DNA from: Halodesulfovibrio spirochaetisodalis
GTDB taxonomy: Bacteria; Desulfobacterota; Desulfovibrionia; Desulfovibrionales; Desulfovibrionaceae
Assembly: GCF_001672295.1 (NCBI RefSeq)
Contig: NZ_JXMS01000010.1
Span: forward strand, 51,325 to 115,324
Length of the DNA: 64,000 bases
Direction: 5' to 3'
In this document: piece by piece, positions 37,350 to 45,633 of the stretch
How the letters are laid out: each line of letters opens with the position of its first letter
Numbering within the stretch: position 1 is the first letter of the stretch
Made by a program: the position numbers and the translations under genes
The notes under the pieces: generated by a model
Seen by the model: the letters and a program-made list of their open reading frames with translations, nothing else
Databases searched by the model: none
Told to the model about the DNA's origin: nothing

Positions 37350-38213
37350 TTACAGCTGTGAAAGTACGTTTTTCCATATACCGTCAAAGGCAGCGTACAT
37401 AGTCGAATCAAATTCTGTAACAGCCTTGCGTTCCACCATTGCCGCTGTCACGGCGTCGGCATGCGGAACTCGTCCTGCAACCGGATAGCCCTGCTGCGCA
37501 CAGAAGGATTCGATCTTTTCTGTCATGTCGGTATTTAAATCATATTTATTGATGACCACGCATCCCTTAACACGGAAGTGGTCACACAAAGCCGCAACGC
37601 GTTCCAGATCATGCAGACCTGAAGGAGTAGGCTCCGTTACAAACACTGCCAGATCAGTTCCGGAAAGTGAGCTGATAACAGGACATCCAATTCCCGGTGC
37701 GCCGTCGGCCAACAAAATATCGTGCCCGTGTTCCCGTGCTGTTTTGCGTGCTTCGTCCTTAAGCAGCGCAACCAGTCTGCCGGAGTTTTCTTCTCCGGGA
37801 TACAGCTGCGCATGGACAAGGTGCCCGAAACGTGTCTCTGACCTGTACCATTCACCACAGTTTTTTAAGGTAAAATCAACAGCTTCAGCAGGACATAATG
37901 CGACACAGACCTTACAGCCCTCACATTTCATCGGGTCAACAGCAAACGTTCCATTTTCATGGGTAATTGCATCAAAACGGCAACGTTCAAAGCATTCACC
38001 ACACTGCGTACAGTCTTCCTGACGAATTTTTGCCTCATACCCTGACCAGAATTCATGATGCTGGTATTGTTCGGGCTGGCTTATCAGGTGGAAATCCGGT
38101 GCATCCACATCCAGATCACATAAAATTGTATTTTCAGAAAGATGGGCAAATGCTCCGGTAACTGTTGTCTTGCCGGCTCCGCCCTTTCCGCTGATTACGA
38201 GGATCTCATGCAT
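37350..38213 (-). CDS. MinD/ParA-like ATPase with inserted ferredoxin domain, second copy
   Basis: The 287-residue protein has the deviant Walker A SGKGGAGKTT near the start, the MinD switch regions, and an inserted pair of 4Fe-4S motifs (CTQCGECFERC and CEGCKVCVALC, about residues 63-110). I start it at 38213, where AGGAG lies 8 bases upstream; it overlaps the stop of the preceding ATPase gene by 8 bases. Such ATPases accompany NifX-like proteins in ORP-type clusters and are thought to help metal or Fe-S cluster handling. Confidence 0.9.
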   Translation of the reverse strand: MHEILVISGKGGAGKTTVTGAFAHLSENTILCDLDVDAPDFHLISQPEQYQHHEFWSGYEAKIRQEDCTQCGECFERCRFDAITHENGTFAVDPMKCEGCKVCVALCPAEAVDFTLKNCGEWYRSETRFGHLVHAQLYPGEENSGRLVALLKDEARKTAREHGHDILLADGAPGIGCPVISSLSGTDLAVFVTEPTPSGLHDLERVAALCDHFRVKGCVVINKYDLNTDMTEKIESFCAQQGYPVAGRVPHADAVTAAMVERKAVTEFDSTMYAAFDGIWKNVLSQL

Positions 38214-39060
38214 GGACGGACTCCTGAATAGACTGGCGTAACGTTTCAAACACTGGCTGTAATGTTGGAACTGCCTGTGTGATCACCGCACCGGTGGAAT
38301 AAGCTTCTGCAATATGCCTTTCAAACGGAATTTCCGCCCAAATAGGAATATTGTGTTCTGCGCAGAAATCATACACCTGCCTGTCCCCTATGCCAGCCTT
38401 GTTAACAACAACGCCCATAGGTTTTTCGAATACGGAAAAGGCTTCGTATGCGATTTTGAAATCATAGAATCCAAACGGGGTAGGCTCCGTAACCAGCACA
38501 ACACAGTCTGCATCTGAAACAGCACAGACTGCTGGGCAACTCGCACCGGGAGGAGAATCTAGAATAATATCACGAGAATCATCTTCATATGCTGAAAAGA
38601 CATCGTGCTTAACCAACTTCATTAGTGGAGGACACATCGCCTCACCGATGCGGAGTCTACCCATATGGAACGCAATATTACCGGAAGTGCCATGGCACAG
38701 CTCGCCCAGCTCGCGAGAATCGACTGTTAACGCGCCGGTTGGACACACAGCAATACAACCGCCACAACCATGACACATATCAGGAAAGGTTAATAAGGTA
38801 TCCCCTATTAATGCAATTGCCTTAAACTGGCACAACTCAGCACAGGCTCCACAAGAGGTGCACATCCCCTCGTCTGCTTTAGGAATCTCGATATATCCTT
38901 TCTCTGTTCCGGTAATTGCAGGATGTAAAAATAGATGAAGATTAGGCTCTTCAACATCCAGATCAACCGCAGCAACAGGGGCATTCCAGTTTGCTGCCAA
39001 TGCAGCAGTAACTGTTGTTTTACCGGTGCCGCCTTTACCGCTGGCTACTGCAATAATCAC
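38206..39060 (-). CDS. MinD/ParA-like ATPase with inserted ferredoxin domain, first copy
   Basis: The 284-residue protein has Walker A SGKGGTGKTT (8-17) and two inserted ferredoxin-like motifs, CTSCGACAELC and CHGCGGCIAVC (about 66-109). The start is a GTG that overlaps the stop of the upstream NifX-like gene as TAGTG, so translation is directly coupled. It is a paralogue of the next gene; the pair probably forms a heterodimer. The ferredoxin insertion suggests redox or Fe-S-dependent switching. Confidence 0.9.
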   Translation of the reverse strand: MIIAVASGKGGTGKTTVTAALAANWNAPVAAVDLDVEEPNLHLFLHPAITGTEKGYIEIPKADEGMCTSCGACAELCQFKAIALIGDTLLTFPDMCHGCGGCIAVCPTGALTVDSRELGELCHGTSGNIAFHMGRLRIGEAMCPPLMKLVKHDVFSAYEDDSRDIILDSPPGASCPAVCAVSDADCVVLVTEPTPFGFYDFKIAYEAFSVFEKPMGVVVNKAGIGDRQVYDFCAEHNIPIWAEIPFERHIAEAYSTGAVITQAVPTLQPVFETLRQSIQESVHA

Positions 39061-39638
39061 TAGAAGCGACCTCCGCCTCTTCTGCCGCCTTGTCCGCCAC
39101 AGCGTCCGCTGCCCTGACCTCCGCGTTGCCCTTGGCCTCGACCAGCACCACCCTGTCCTCGACCGGCACCGCCTTGTCCGCGTCCAGCACCTTGTCCCTG
39201 TTGACAGGATTGTTCCGCCTGAGCTGTCGGAGCTGGCTGGCTGGCCTGAGCAGTTCCACCACCCATTCCGCTCTTACCTTGCGAATTAGGGGAGGAAGCA
39301 ATTGTGATATTGCCTTTATTAAATTCTTCTATTGCCTGACGCACAGTCATGTTTTCAACATCCTGTCCGACCTGAACATTCGCAGCTTCCAGTGCAGTAA
39401 AAGCCTTAGGACCAACATACCCTGTCAGTACGACTTTGGCTCCACTTCCGGCTACATTCTGAGCAGCTTGAATACCCGCACCCTGTGCCATTGTCTGAGA
39501 AAGGCCGTTATCAAGGTAGGAAAATTCAAGGCTCTGAGAATCAACAATCAAGAACCCCGGCGCTCGTCCGAAACGAGGATTAACAGTATCATCCAATGTT
39601 GGGCCGTTGGTACTGATTGCTAATGTAGTTGATTCCAT
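39060..39638 (-). CDS. NifX/MTH1175-like protein with Gly/Arg/Gln-rich tail
   Basis: Residues 1-115 form the NifX-like domain (ISTNGPTLDDTVNPRFGRAPGFLIV, then VVLTGYVGPKAF). From about 120 the protein changes to a low-complexity tail with repeats of GRGQGGA and ends in RRGGGRF, giving a long flexible, basic, RGG-like extension. Such a tail is unusual in this small family and could bind nucleic acid, membranes or partner proteins. It is the second gene of the operon after the DUF134 regulator and is coupled to the ATPase gene. Confidence 0.87.
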   Translation of the reverse strand: MESTTLAISTNGPTLDDTVNPRFGRAPGFLIVDSQSLEFSYLDNGLSQTMAQGAGIQAAQNVAGSGAKVVLTGYVGPKAFTALEAANVQVGQDVENMTVRQAIEEFNKGNITIASSPNSQGKSGMGGGTAQASQPAPTAQAEQSCQQGQGAGRGQGGAGRGQGGAGRGQGQRGGQGSGRCGGQGGRRGGGRF

Positions 39639-39713
39639 GTTGGACTCCTTGGTGATGTCGTTGCATCAGAAAATGGTCATCATTACGATTCACACACACT
39701 TCGTGCGCCGAAT

Positions 39714-40073
39714 CTACCTCTCTGTCTGCTTACCACCTGAACAACAAGGTTGTCCGGCTTTCCGCTTGCCTTGTACGTCTGCTTCGAATGTATAGTCTCC
39801 ACCTTCAACTCGAATCGCGCATCCTTGTGAAAGTGCAGTTGCCACTGTTTTACGTGCCCCTGCTAATATGCGCCCAAGAGTAGGACGGGAAACCCCCATC
39901 TGTGCGGCTGCTTCTTCTTGTAGCAATCCCTCTGCATCTATCAGCTGCAGTGCTTCCAATTCGTCCACAGATAACTCAACGGTTGTTAAGTCCATCATAG
40001 GTATTCCTTGCGGCTTATAAAAAACCACATGTGGCATCTTCCTGATGACGCGAGGGATTTTTCGTCTACCCAC
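39714..40073 (-). CDS. DUF134 (UPF0251) DNA-binding protein
   Basis: The 119-residue protein has the DUF134 layout: MGRRKIPRVI at the start, VELSVDELEALQLIDAEGLLQEEAA and the helix-turn-helix AAQMGVSRPTLGRILAGARKTVA, then a Cys-containing C-terminus (CCSGG). Members sit next to NifX-like and MinD-like genes in many anaerobes. It is first in the operon, so it probably regulates it, perhaps sensing metal or cluster status through its cysteines. Confidence 0.9.
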   Translation of the reverse strand: MGRRKIPRVIRKMPHVVFYKPQGIPMMDLTTVELSVDELEALQLIDAEGLLQEEAAAQMGVSRPTLGRILAGARKTVATALSQGCAIRVEGGDYTFEADVQGKRKAGQPCCSGGKQTER

Positions 40074-40270
40074 AGATTCTCCTGTTCGGTTAGTAAGTGT
40101 TTACACTTTATGTATCTACCCCTCAAAGTCAATACAAAAAATGAGCACAGGCTCAAAAAAACGAATAACAATCTAATTTATTTAGTAAAATTTTATTCAT
40201 TATTTCACCTCAAAAACGCAACTGATACGCACTAATTTATCAATTTGAACGTTCTTTCCGTGCCATAATA

Positions 40271-40304
40271 AAAAAGCCTCCGCACACAATGTGCGAAGGC
40301 TTTT
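40271..40304 (-). terminator. Terminator after the PhnA-like gene
   Basis: AAAAGCCT..CGCACA and TGTGCG..AGGCTTTT arms pair with a 1-2 base mismatch around CAA, with T-rich flanks. It lies 30 bases after the 40334 stop. Confidence 0.85.
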
Positions 40305-40333
40305 CTCTTTCTATCCAGCAGGTGATTAAAAAA

Positions 40334-40669
40334 CTACGCTTTTTTCACCACAGAAGTTTTAAGGAACATGGAGCCAAATCCCGGAATCTTACAGGAGATA
40401 TCGTGAACTCCATCCTCAGGCTCAACCAAGGTAATGTTCTTCACCTTAGTCCCTTTTTTAATAGCACCAGAGCCGCCCTTTATCTTCAAGTCCTGAATAA
40501 CAATAACAGTGTCACCGGTAACAAGCACGTTACCATTAGCATCCTTGTATACCCGTTCCGCTACATCTTCAGCGGTAAACTCATGGCTACATTCAGGACA
40601 GATAAGCATGCTGCCATCATCATACACATATTCAGAGCCACACTGAGGGCAATTCGGTAAGTTTTCCAT
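40334..40669 (-). CDS. PhnA/YjdM-family zinc-ribbon protein
   Basis: The 111-residue protein has an N-terminal zinc ribbon (CPQCGSEYVYDDG...CPECSHEF) and the conserved C-terminal DANGNVLVTGDTVIVIQDLKIKG and IPGFGSMFLKTSVVKK segments. Despite the name, members have no established role in phosphonate use. The start at 40669 has GGAA 5 bases upstream; the longer frame begins 33 bases earlier without support. Confidence 0.9.
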   Translation of the reverse strand: MENLPNCPQCGSEYVYDDGSMLICPECSHEFTAEDVAERVYKDANGNVLVTGDTVIVIQDLKIKGGSGAIKKGTKVKNITLVEPEDGVHDISCKIPGFGSMFLKTSVVKKA

Positions 40670-40883
40670 ATCATTTCCAATGTATTGTTTATTTCTCCCC
40701 ATTCGGGAAGAATAGTATTACAGGCATGCGCCATTCAAGTTCTCAATCAAGAACCAGTTCACCCTATCAGGACATCAAAAAAGAAAAAAGCTCCCCCTGA
40801 GCACCTATAACACACCAGAATGAAGCCTATAACTAGCTATACGACCGGGCAACAAGGAACACCTGACGAAAAGCAAGACAAGA

Positions 40884-40917
40884 AAAAAGCCTTCGCTCTA
40901 TACGCTGAAGGCTTTTT
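40884..40917 (-). terminator. Terminator after the diguanylate cyclase gene
   Basis: AAAAAGCCTTC and GAAGGCTTTTT arms enclose a 12-base loop. It lies directly after the 40930 stop. Confidence 0.88.
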
Positions 40918-40929
40918 ACCATTCACTTG

Positions 40930-42312
40930 CTAAAAACAAATGGTATTACGACCACTTTCTTTTGCCTCATAAAGCTTCATATCCACACGGTTAAGAAGCG
41001 ACTCCATTGTCTCGCCTTCACGGTATTCAGCTATCCCGATGGACGAACTGACTGAAAGCTCTTCCCCGTCATAGGTAACTGGCATTTTATCTAAAAAGGC
41101 CTGAACCTTTCGGGCACCGGAAATTGCGCCCGCGACATCTGTTCCAGGAAACAGCATCAAAAACTCATCTCCCCCGATCCTAAAAACCAAGTCTGTCTGT
41201 CGCACAGCAGCGTTCAAACAAAATGCTGAATGCTTTAAGATACTATCTCCTGCAGGATGCCCGTACTGGTCATTGACCTGCTTAAACAGATCTAAATCAA
41301 ACATCAAAACAGACAGCTTCTCATTATGCATTTTTGCATGCTGAATATGCTCTTCAAGCGCCTGCATACCGGCCCTGCGGTTACCAATATCCGTCAGATC
41401 ATCTTTCAAAGAAAGCTTAGTAAGCCTTTCATTCAAAAAGGTAATTTGTTCCTGCTTCACGCTTACCATGCATTGCTGGATAAAGATGAACGCTGAAATG
41501 ATGAATGAAAAAAGAATCGTGAAAATACGAGCAAGGCCATAATATTTGTTCTCTATTGGATCATATCCAAGCTGCAGCTTCCATACCCCGTTGGGAACCT
41601 GAATATCCATATCCACAGCAGTTGCACTTTTATGCCCTTTGGAAGCAAACAATACAGGTCTGTTTTTCGAGTCCGGATTATCCCCCTCAAGCGCAATATA
41701 CAGCCCCTGTTCTTCGAGCCTGCGTATTCTTTCCGGCAAAATTTGATCAACTGAAAGAATCGCAATAGTAAATCCCCAAAACTCTTTTATTCCGTTGGCA
41801 ACACGAAAAACAGGTTTTCGGGCAATCACAGCATACGCACCATTTTGAATAAGCTTGAGCGGCCCTACAAATGTGACTTTACCGCTGCGTAACGCCCGAA
41901 CCGCGCCTGCGCTGCGCTGCGCATCAGCTAACAAGTTATGCCCTAACGCCTTTTCATGCCCAGAAAGCGGATATATATTGGAAACAATACCTTTTTTTGC
42001 GAGTTGAACAACTGATGACCCGTTCTTTTCTTGCACTAAGAGTTCTGCCCATTCTTGAAAGTCAGCTGTATTATAGTCAGTAGCTTTAAGAAGGGCATGT
42101 AATGATTCTGTCAGAACTCTTCCGTCCGATATCTTACGCTGTATTTCCTGCCCTATTATAGAGCCTGTATTAAGCAAAGTATCACGCAACAATCTTTCTT
42201 CATGCTCTGCATCCCAACGAATTAATGCTTCAACAAAACCAATTGTCAGAAGATTCATTGCTATACAAAGCACAGCAGTGCATATAATTTTTATTTTATT
42301 GCCTTCCTGCAT
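40930..42312 (-). CDS. Membrane diguanylate cyclase with CHASE sensor
   Basis: The 460-residue protein has an N-terminal membrane segment (about 8-30), a periplasmic CHASE domain (about 50-240, with NIYPLSGHEKALGHNLL), a second membrane segment (about 265-285) and a C-terminal GGDEF domain (about 305-460) with intact RIGGDEF. An RxxD inhibitory site (RQTD) lies five residues before GGDEF, so product feedback is expected. It makes cyclic-di-GMP in response to a periplasmic ligand. No EAL domain is present. Confidence 0.93.
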   Translation of the reverse strand: MQEGNKIKIICTAVLCIAMNLLTIGFVEALIRWDAEHEERLLRDTLLNTGSIIGQEIQRKISDGRVLTESLHALLKATDYNTADFQEWAELLVQEKNGSSVVQLAKKGIVSNIYPLSGHEKALGHNLLADAQRSAGAVRALRSGKVTFVGPLKLIQNGAYAVIARKPVFRVANGIKEFWGFTIAILSVDQILPERIRRLEEQGLYIALEGDNPDSKNRPVLFASKGHKSATAVDMDIQVPNGVWKLQLGYDPIENKYYGLARIFTILFSFIISAFIFIQQCMVSVKQEQITFLNERLTKLSLKDDLTDIGNRRAGMQALEEHIQHAKMHNEKLSVLMFDLDLFKQVNDQYGHPAGDSILKHSAFCLNAAVRQTDLVFRIGGDEFLMLFPGTDVAGAISGARKVQAFLDKMPVTYDGEELSVSSSIGIAEYREGETMESLLNRVDMKLYEAKESGRNTICF

Positions 42313-42623
42313 CTCACCCCACAGTATTCAGCACAGCTTACGCAGCATTACCATACGAATATAACACATAGTATTTAGTCGGTGTATACTGGCAATACCG
42401 CAACGTCACACTACTGCTACATTAGTAACTATTCCCATATCAAGTAAGATTCTTCAAAATTACTACTTAGATGTGTCCACAATACATAGTGATACAAACA
42501 GCCTGTACTGCAGCACATTGATTCGAGCCTTACTACATACCCATATACAAATCAGTTAGTAATAGGAGCATGGCAAACTTTTTTACTTAAACGAGTTGCG
42601 CACTTGAAAGCTACACAGAAGGC
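42313..42623. other. Non-coding stretch of 311 bases
   Basis: It lies upstream of the diguanylate cyclase gene and downstream of the tRNA terminator. Apart from the expected promoter, I see nothing in it. Confidence 0.5.
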
Positions 42624-42657
42624 AAAAAAAAAGTCCTCATACTTTCGTATGAGGACT
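42624..42657 (-). terminator. Terminator of tRNA unit Val1-Asp1
   Basis: AGTCCTCATAC (42632-42642) and GTATGAGGACT (42647-42657) pair perfectly; the minus strand continues with a T-run. Confidence 0.9.
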
Positions 42658-42666
42658 AGATTTGCG

Positions 42667-42743
<77 letters not shown>

Positions 42744-42748
42744 GCAAA

Positions 42749-42824
42749 TGGTGGGCGGTACAAGGCTCGAACTTGTGACCCTCGGCTTGTAAGGCCGATG
42801 CTCTCCCAACTGAGCTAACCGCCC
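42749..42824 (-). tRNA. tRNA-Val (TAC), copy 1
   Basis: The 76-base cloverleaf has acceptor GGGCGGT/ACCGCCC, anticodon loop CTTACAA and encoded CCA. It is the first unit of a 331-bp tandem duplication. Confidence 0.96.
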
Positions 42825-42836
42825 GATGGAACAGTT

Positions 42837-42863
42837 TCTATATGCACTACCTCCTGAAGTCAA
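42837..42863 (-). promoter_or_regulatory. Promoter of tRNA-Val1
   Basis: On the minus strand TTGACT (42863..42858) and TATAGA (42842..42837) are 15 bases apart, shortly before the tRNA. The same site is repeated at 43168-43194 for Val2. Confidence 0.6.
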
Positions 42864-43044
42864 CAGAAAATCAGGCTTTCATGCATTTTTTCTCAGAACT
42901 TCAGTATGTACTAAAATATGCCGCGCTAACACATTATAAACTACGAGGTTCAATTATCACGTCAACGCTGCAAAATCGTCACAACAATCGGGCATGGTAG
43001 ATATTTGTGCCACAGCAAAAAACCAACTCCCGAAAGTAATGCAC

Positions 43045-43074
43045 AAAAAAAAGGACTGGAAAAAATCCAGTCCT
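43045..43074 (-). terminator. Terminator of tRNA-Val2
   Basis: AGGACTGGA and TCCAGTCCT arms (43052-43060 with 43066-43074) are followed by a T-run on the minus strand. Confidence 0.88.
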
Positions 43075-43079
43075 AACAA

Positions 43080-43155
43080 TGGTGGGCGGTACAAGGCTCG
43101 AACTTGTGACCCTCGGCTTGTAAGGCCGATGCTCTCCCAACTGAGCTAACCGCCC
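43080..43155 (-). tRNA. tRNA-Val (TAC), copy 2
   Basis: The sequence appears identical to copy 1. It has its own promoter (43168-43194) and terminator (43045-43074), so it is a solitary transcription unit created by the duplication. Confidence 0.96.
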
Positions 43156-43167
43156 GATGGAACAGTT

Positions 43168-43194
43168 TCTATATGCACTACCTCCTGAAGTCAA
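43168..43194 (-). promoter_or_regulatory. Promoter of tRNA-Val2
   Basis: This is the duplicate of the Val1 promoter, shifted by 331 bases: TTGACT and TATAGA on the minus strand. Confidence 0.6.
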
Positions 43195-43375
43195 CAGAAA
43201 ATCAGGCTTTCATGCATTTTTTCTCAGAACTTCAGTATGTACTAAAATATGCCGCGCTAACACATTATAAACTACGAGGTTCAATTATCACGTCAACGCT
43301 GCAAAATCGTCACAACAATCGGGCATGGTAGATATTTGTGCCACAGCAAAAAACCAACTCCCGAAAGTAATGCAC

Positions 43376-43405
43376 AAAAAAAAGGACTGGAAAAAATCCA
43401 GTCCT
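43376..43405 (-). terminator. Terminator of tRNA unit Val4-Asp3-Asp2-Val3
   Basis: It is the second copy of the AGGACTGGA/TCCAGTCCT hairpin plus T-run, directly after Val3. Confidence 0.88.
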
Positions 43406-43410
43406 AACAA

Positions 43411-43486
43411 TGGTGGGCGGTACAAGGCTCGAACTTGTGACCCTCGGCTTGTAAGGCCGATGCTCTCCCAACTGAGCTAACCGCCC
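43411..43486 (-). tRNA. tRNA-Val (TAC), copy 3
   Basis: The tRNA appears identical to the other copies but has a different upstream region, linking it to Asp2 rather than to a promoter of its own. Upstream sequence leaves the 331-bp repeat right at its 5' end. Confidence 0.96.
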
Positions 43487-43533
43487 AAAATACATTCGCA
43501 CCACAAGATGATATATCCGCGATACTAAAAAAG

Positions 43534-43610
<77 letters not shown>

Positions 43611-43672
43611 GCATTCTCTTACGAGAAAAATATATATTCAATTGTATGAAGCTTGCGCCTCTTGATTTCAAG

Positions 43673-43749
<77 letters not shown>

Positions 43750-43761
43750 GCAGGTATTGAA

Positions 43762-43837
43762 TGGTGGGCGGTACAAGGCTCGAACTTGTGACCCTCGGCT
43801 TGTAAGGCCGATGCTCTCCCAACTGAGCTAACCGCCC
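43762..43837 (-). tRNA. tRNA-Val (TAC), copy 4
   Basis: The 76-base gene includes CCA. It is first in the four-tRNA unit and follows a good promoter. Confidence 0.96.
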
Positions 43838-43852
43838 GTTCAACGAGGACAC

Positions 43853-43881
43853 GTTTTAGGGAAAACCCGCTCAGGTGTCAA
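43853..43881 (-). promoter_or_regulatory. Promoter of the four-tRNA unit
   Basis: On the minus strand a consensus TTGACA (43881..43876) and TAAAAC (43858..43853) are 17 bases apart, 15 bases before Val4. Confidence 0.7.
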
Positions 43882-44020
43882 CAGGAAAGCTTCAAAAATT
43901 TACTTTTTTTTATTTTCACTGCTGAATCGCTAATATCAGACAGCGCTTTCTTCTAAAAAACAGACTAAACACAAGACAGCATACACAACACAACTATCTA
44001 TAATTACAGCCTCTATTTAT

Positions 44021-44650
44021 TTAAAAACTCGGCTCACTCTCGAATTCCAAAATTTCTTTTGTCTTCGGGTGCATAAAACGCAGATAAGCTGCATGCAATT
44101 TCATCTGCCCCGGCTCAGTACCATTTCCATACAACCTGTCACCGACAATCGGATACCCAAGCCCATATAAGGCATGCAGTCTAAGCTGGTGTGTTCTGCC
44201 GGTATGCAAAACAAACTCAACCCTTGTACATCCGTTTTCTACTCCAAGATTCCGCCATTCCGTATGTGCCGGTCTCCCCTGTTCAGGATCAACAACACTG
44301 TACGGCCTGTTGTCCAAATCCATACGCAACGGTAAAGAAATAGAACCACCTTGATCCGCAAGCTCTCCTTCGATCAAGGCAACATATCGCTTGCTCACTT
44401 CTCTGTTTTGAAACTGTTCCGAAAGCTCACGCTTTGCACGCTTTGTCAAAGCCAGCACCAACAAGCCGGAAGTATCCATATCCAGCCTATGCACAGTAGG
44501 TATTTTAGTACAGGCCGGATACCGTTCCTTAATGCGAGTCTCAACAGAGTCCTGATTCTCCTCTCCCTTTCCAGGCACAGACAAAAGACCACCGGGTTTA
44601 TTAACAACCACAAGCTTGGTGTCTTCATAAATAATAGAAAGAAAATACAC
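44021..44650 (-). CDS. RluA-family RNA pseudouridine synthase
   Basis: The enzyme has VVVNKPGGLLSVPGKG near the start, the catalytic Asp in HRLDMDTSGLL, and TGRTHQLRLHALYGLGYPIVGDRLYG (two parts). I start at the GTG at 44650 (209 residues) because GGAG lies 5 bases upstream and the family begins just before the SIIYED strand; the longer frame to 44713 adds a hydrophobic segment with no counterpart. It is a paralogue of the 34956-35615 synthase but has no partner gene. It lies between two tRNA groups, which need not mean anything. Confidence 0.92.
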   Translation of the reverse strand: MYFLSIIYEDTKLVVVNKPGGLLSVPGKGEENQDSVETRIKERYPACTKIPTVHRLDMDTSGLLVLALTKRAKRELSEQFQNREVSKRYVALIEGELADQGGSISLPLRMDLDNRPYSVVDPEQGRPAHTEWRNLGVENGCTRVEFVLHTGRTHQLRLHALYGLGYPIVGDRLYGNGTEPGQMKLHAAYLRFMHPKTKEILEFESEPSF

Positions 44651-44980
44651 AGGCGCTCCGAATAAAAATTTGTATAGCCTTATTAATAAGGAACGAGCCA
44701 AGAGGCAAGCCACGCATACGAGCGCATACTGACAGCAACGTGACGCAACGTAATATCAGAACGCGCTGTGAGTACAGCATGTGTTGAGAGAGAGGATAAG
44801 AAAGATAGCAGGCAGCAAATTATGTCCCGAACCTCAAGGAGAGGGACAATATAACAACATGAATTTCAAAAAGAAAAAGCGCAAAAAATGATAGTAAGCG
44901 CTACCTCTTCGTGACAGGCTCGGTGGAACTAAAGCCCAAAGCGACCAATAAACGCGGCTGCGCGTCTAGGTGGCAGACGC
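44651..44980. other. Non-coding stretch of 330 bases
   Basis: It holds the promoter of the 44650 gene and, near 44980, the start of a tRNA terminator. I see nothing else. Confidence 0.5.
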
Positions 44981-45010
44981 AAAAAAAGGGTGTAGTTTTC
45001 ACTACACCCT
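44981..45010 (-). terminator. Terminator of tRNA unit Val5-Asp4
   Basis: GGGTGTAGT and ACTACACCC arms close a short loop; the minus strand runs into seven T. Confidence 0.9.
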
Positions 45011-45019
45011 TTGCTCGCA

Positions 45020-45096
<77 letters not shown>

Positions 45097-45102
45097 GCAT
45101 AA

Positions 45103-45178
45103 TGGTGGGCGGTACAAGGCTCGAACTTGTGACCCTCGGCTTGTAAGGCCGATGCTCTCCCAACTGAGCTAACCGCCC
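45103..45178 (-). tRNA. tRNA-Val (TAC), copy 5
   Basis: The 76-base gene includes CCA. It appears identical to the other four copies and has its own promoter. Confidence 0.96.
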
Positions 45179-45193
45179 GATATGAAGAAACAC

Positions 45194-45222
45194 TATTTAG
45201 TGAATCCTACCTGAGTAGTCAA
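45194..45222 (-). promoter_or_regulatory. Promoter of tRNA unit Val5-Asp4
   Basis: On the minus strand TTGACT (45222..45217) and TAAATA (45199..45194) are 17 bases apart, just upstream of Val5. Confidence 0.7.
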
Positions 45223-45479
45223 TACTTTTCCAACCACTGTTGTGTTTGCAGAAAGCAGTTCCGCTCAAGAGAAAGAGCTTCTACGTAATTTCAAAACACC
45301 GCGCAAGTCTTTTTTTAACAATTCTTTCAATAAACATTATATATATTGCAAATTCAGCACATTACAACACTTTCAACCAACTTGGTTTAAGCGCTCAATC
45401 AAAGCACTCAATCTAGCTTCGTTTAATTTTTTTTACCGTCCAAAAGCCCCGAAAACTCACGCCCGAGAGATTAGAGAGG

Positions 45480-45488
45480 TGTTATAAT
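45480..45488 (+). promoter_or_regulatory. Extended -10 promoter of the porin gene
   Basis: TGTTATAAT is a perfect extended -10; no good -35 is seen. It would give a leader of about 140 bases containing both hairpins. Confidence 0.5.
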
Positions 45489-45558
45489 TACTTAAAATAA
45501 TGAGAAAAAACTTGTGCGCATTCCTTTTTTTACGCTACAACATCTGCAGACCTGCATT

Positions 45559-45606
45559 GAGATTACTGACCACAATCTCGAAAAAGACTACTGACCACAG
45601 TCTTTT
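45559..45606 (+). promoter_or_regulatory. Twin hairpins with identical loops in the porin leader
   Basis: Hairpin A: GAGATT/AATCTC (45559-45564 with 45574-45579). Hairpin B: AAAAGACT/AGTCTTTT (45582-45589 with 45599-45606). Both loops are ACTGACCAC, while the stems differ but remain fully paired, with T-A replaced by C-G. This points to selected RNA structure rather than a DNA-binding repeat. Confidence 0.6.
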
Positions 45607-45633
45607 GCAGTAAAAAAAGAAGGATTTACACAC

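Larger units (their letters stand above)
42749..43410. repeat. Perfect 331-bp tandem duplication containing a tRNA-Val unit
   Basis: Bases 42749-43079 and 43080-43410 appear identical: tRNA-Val, promoter, spacer and terminator. The first 76 bases of the unit (the tRNA) occur a third time at 43411-43486. Identity in non-coding spacer implies a very recent event. Confidence 0.9.
45179..45633. other. Intergenic region between tRNA unit and porin
   Basis: The 455 bases hold the Val5 promoter on the minus strand, an AT-rich stretch, an extended -10 promoter for the porin and two special hairpins in the porin leader. An 81-codon plus frame at 45242-45487 is not convincing. Confidence 0.6.

Noticed and set aside
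42749..43486. CRISPR-like direct repeats
   Set aside because: The repeats are tRNA genes in 331-bp units, not short repeats with unique spacers.
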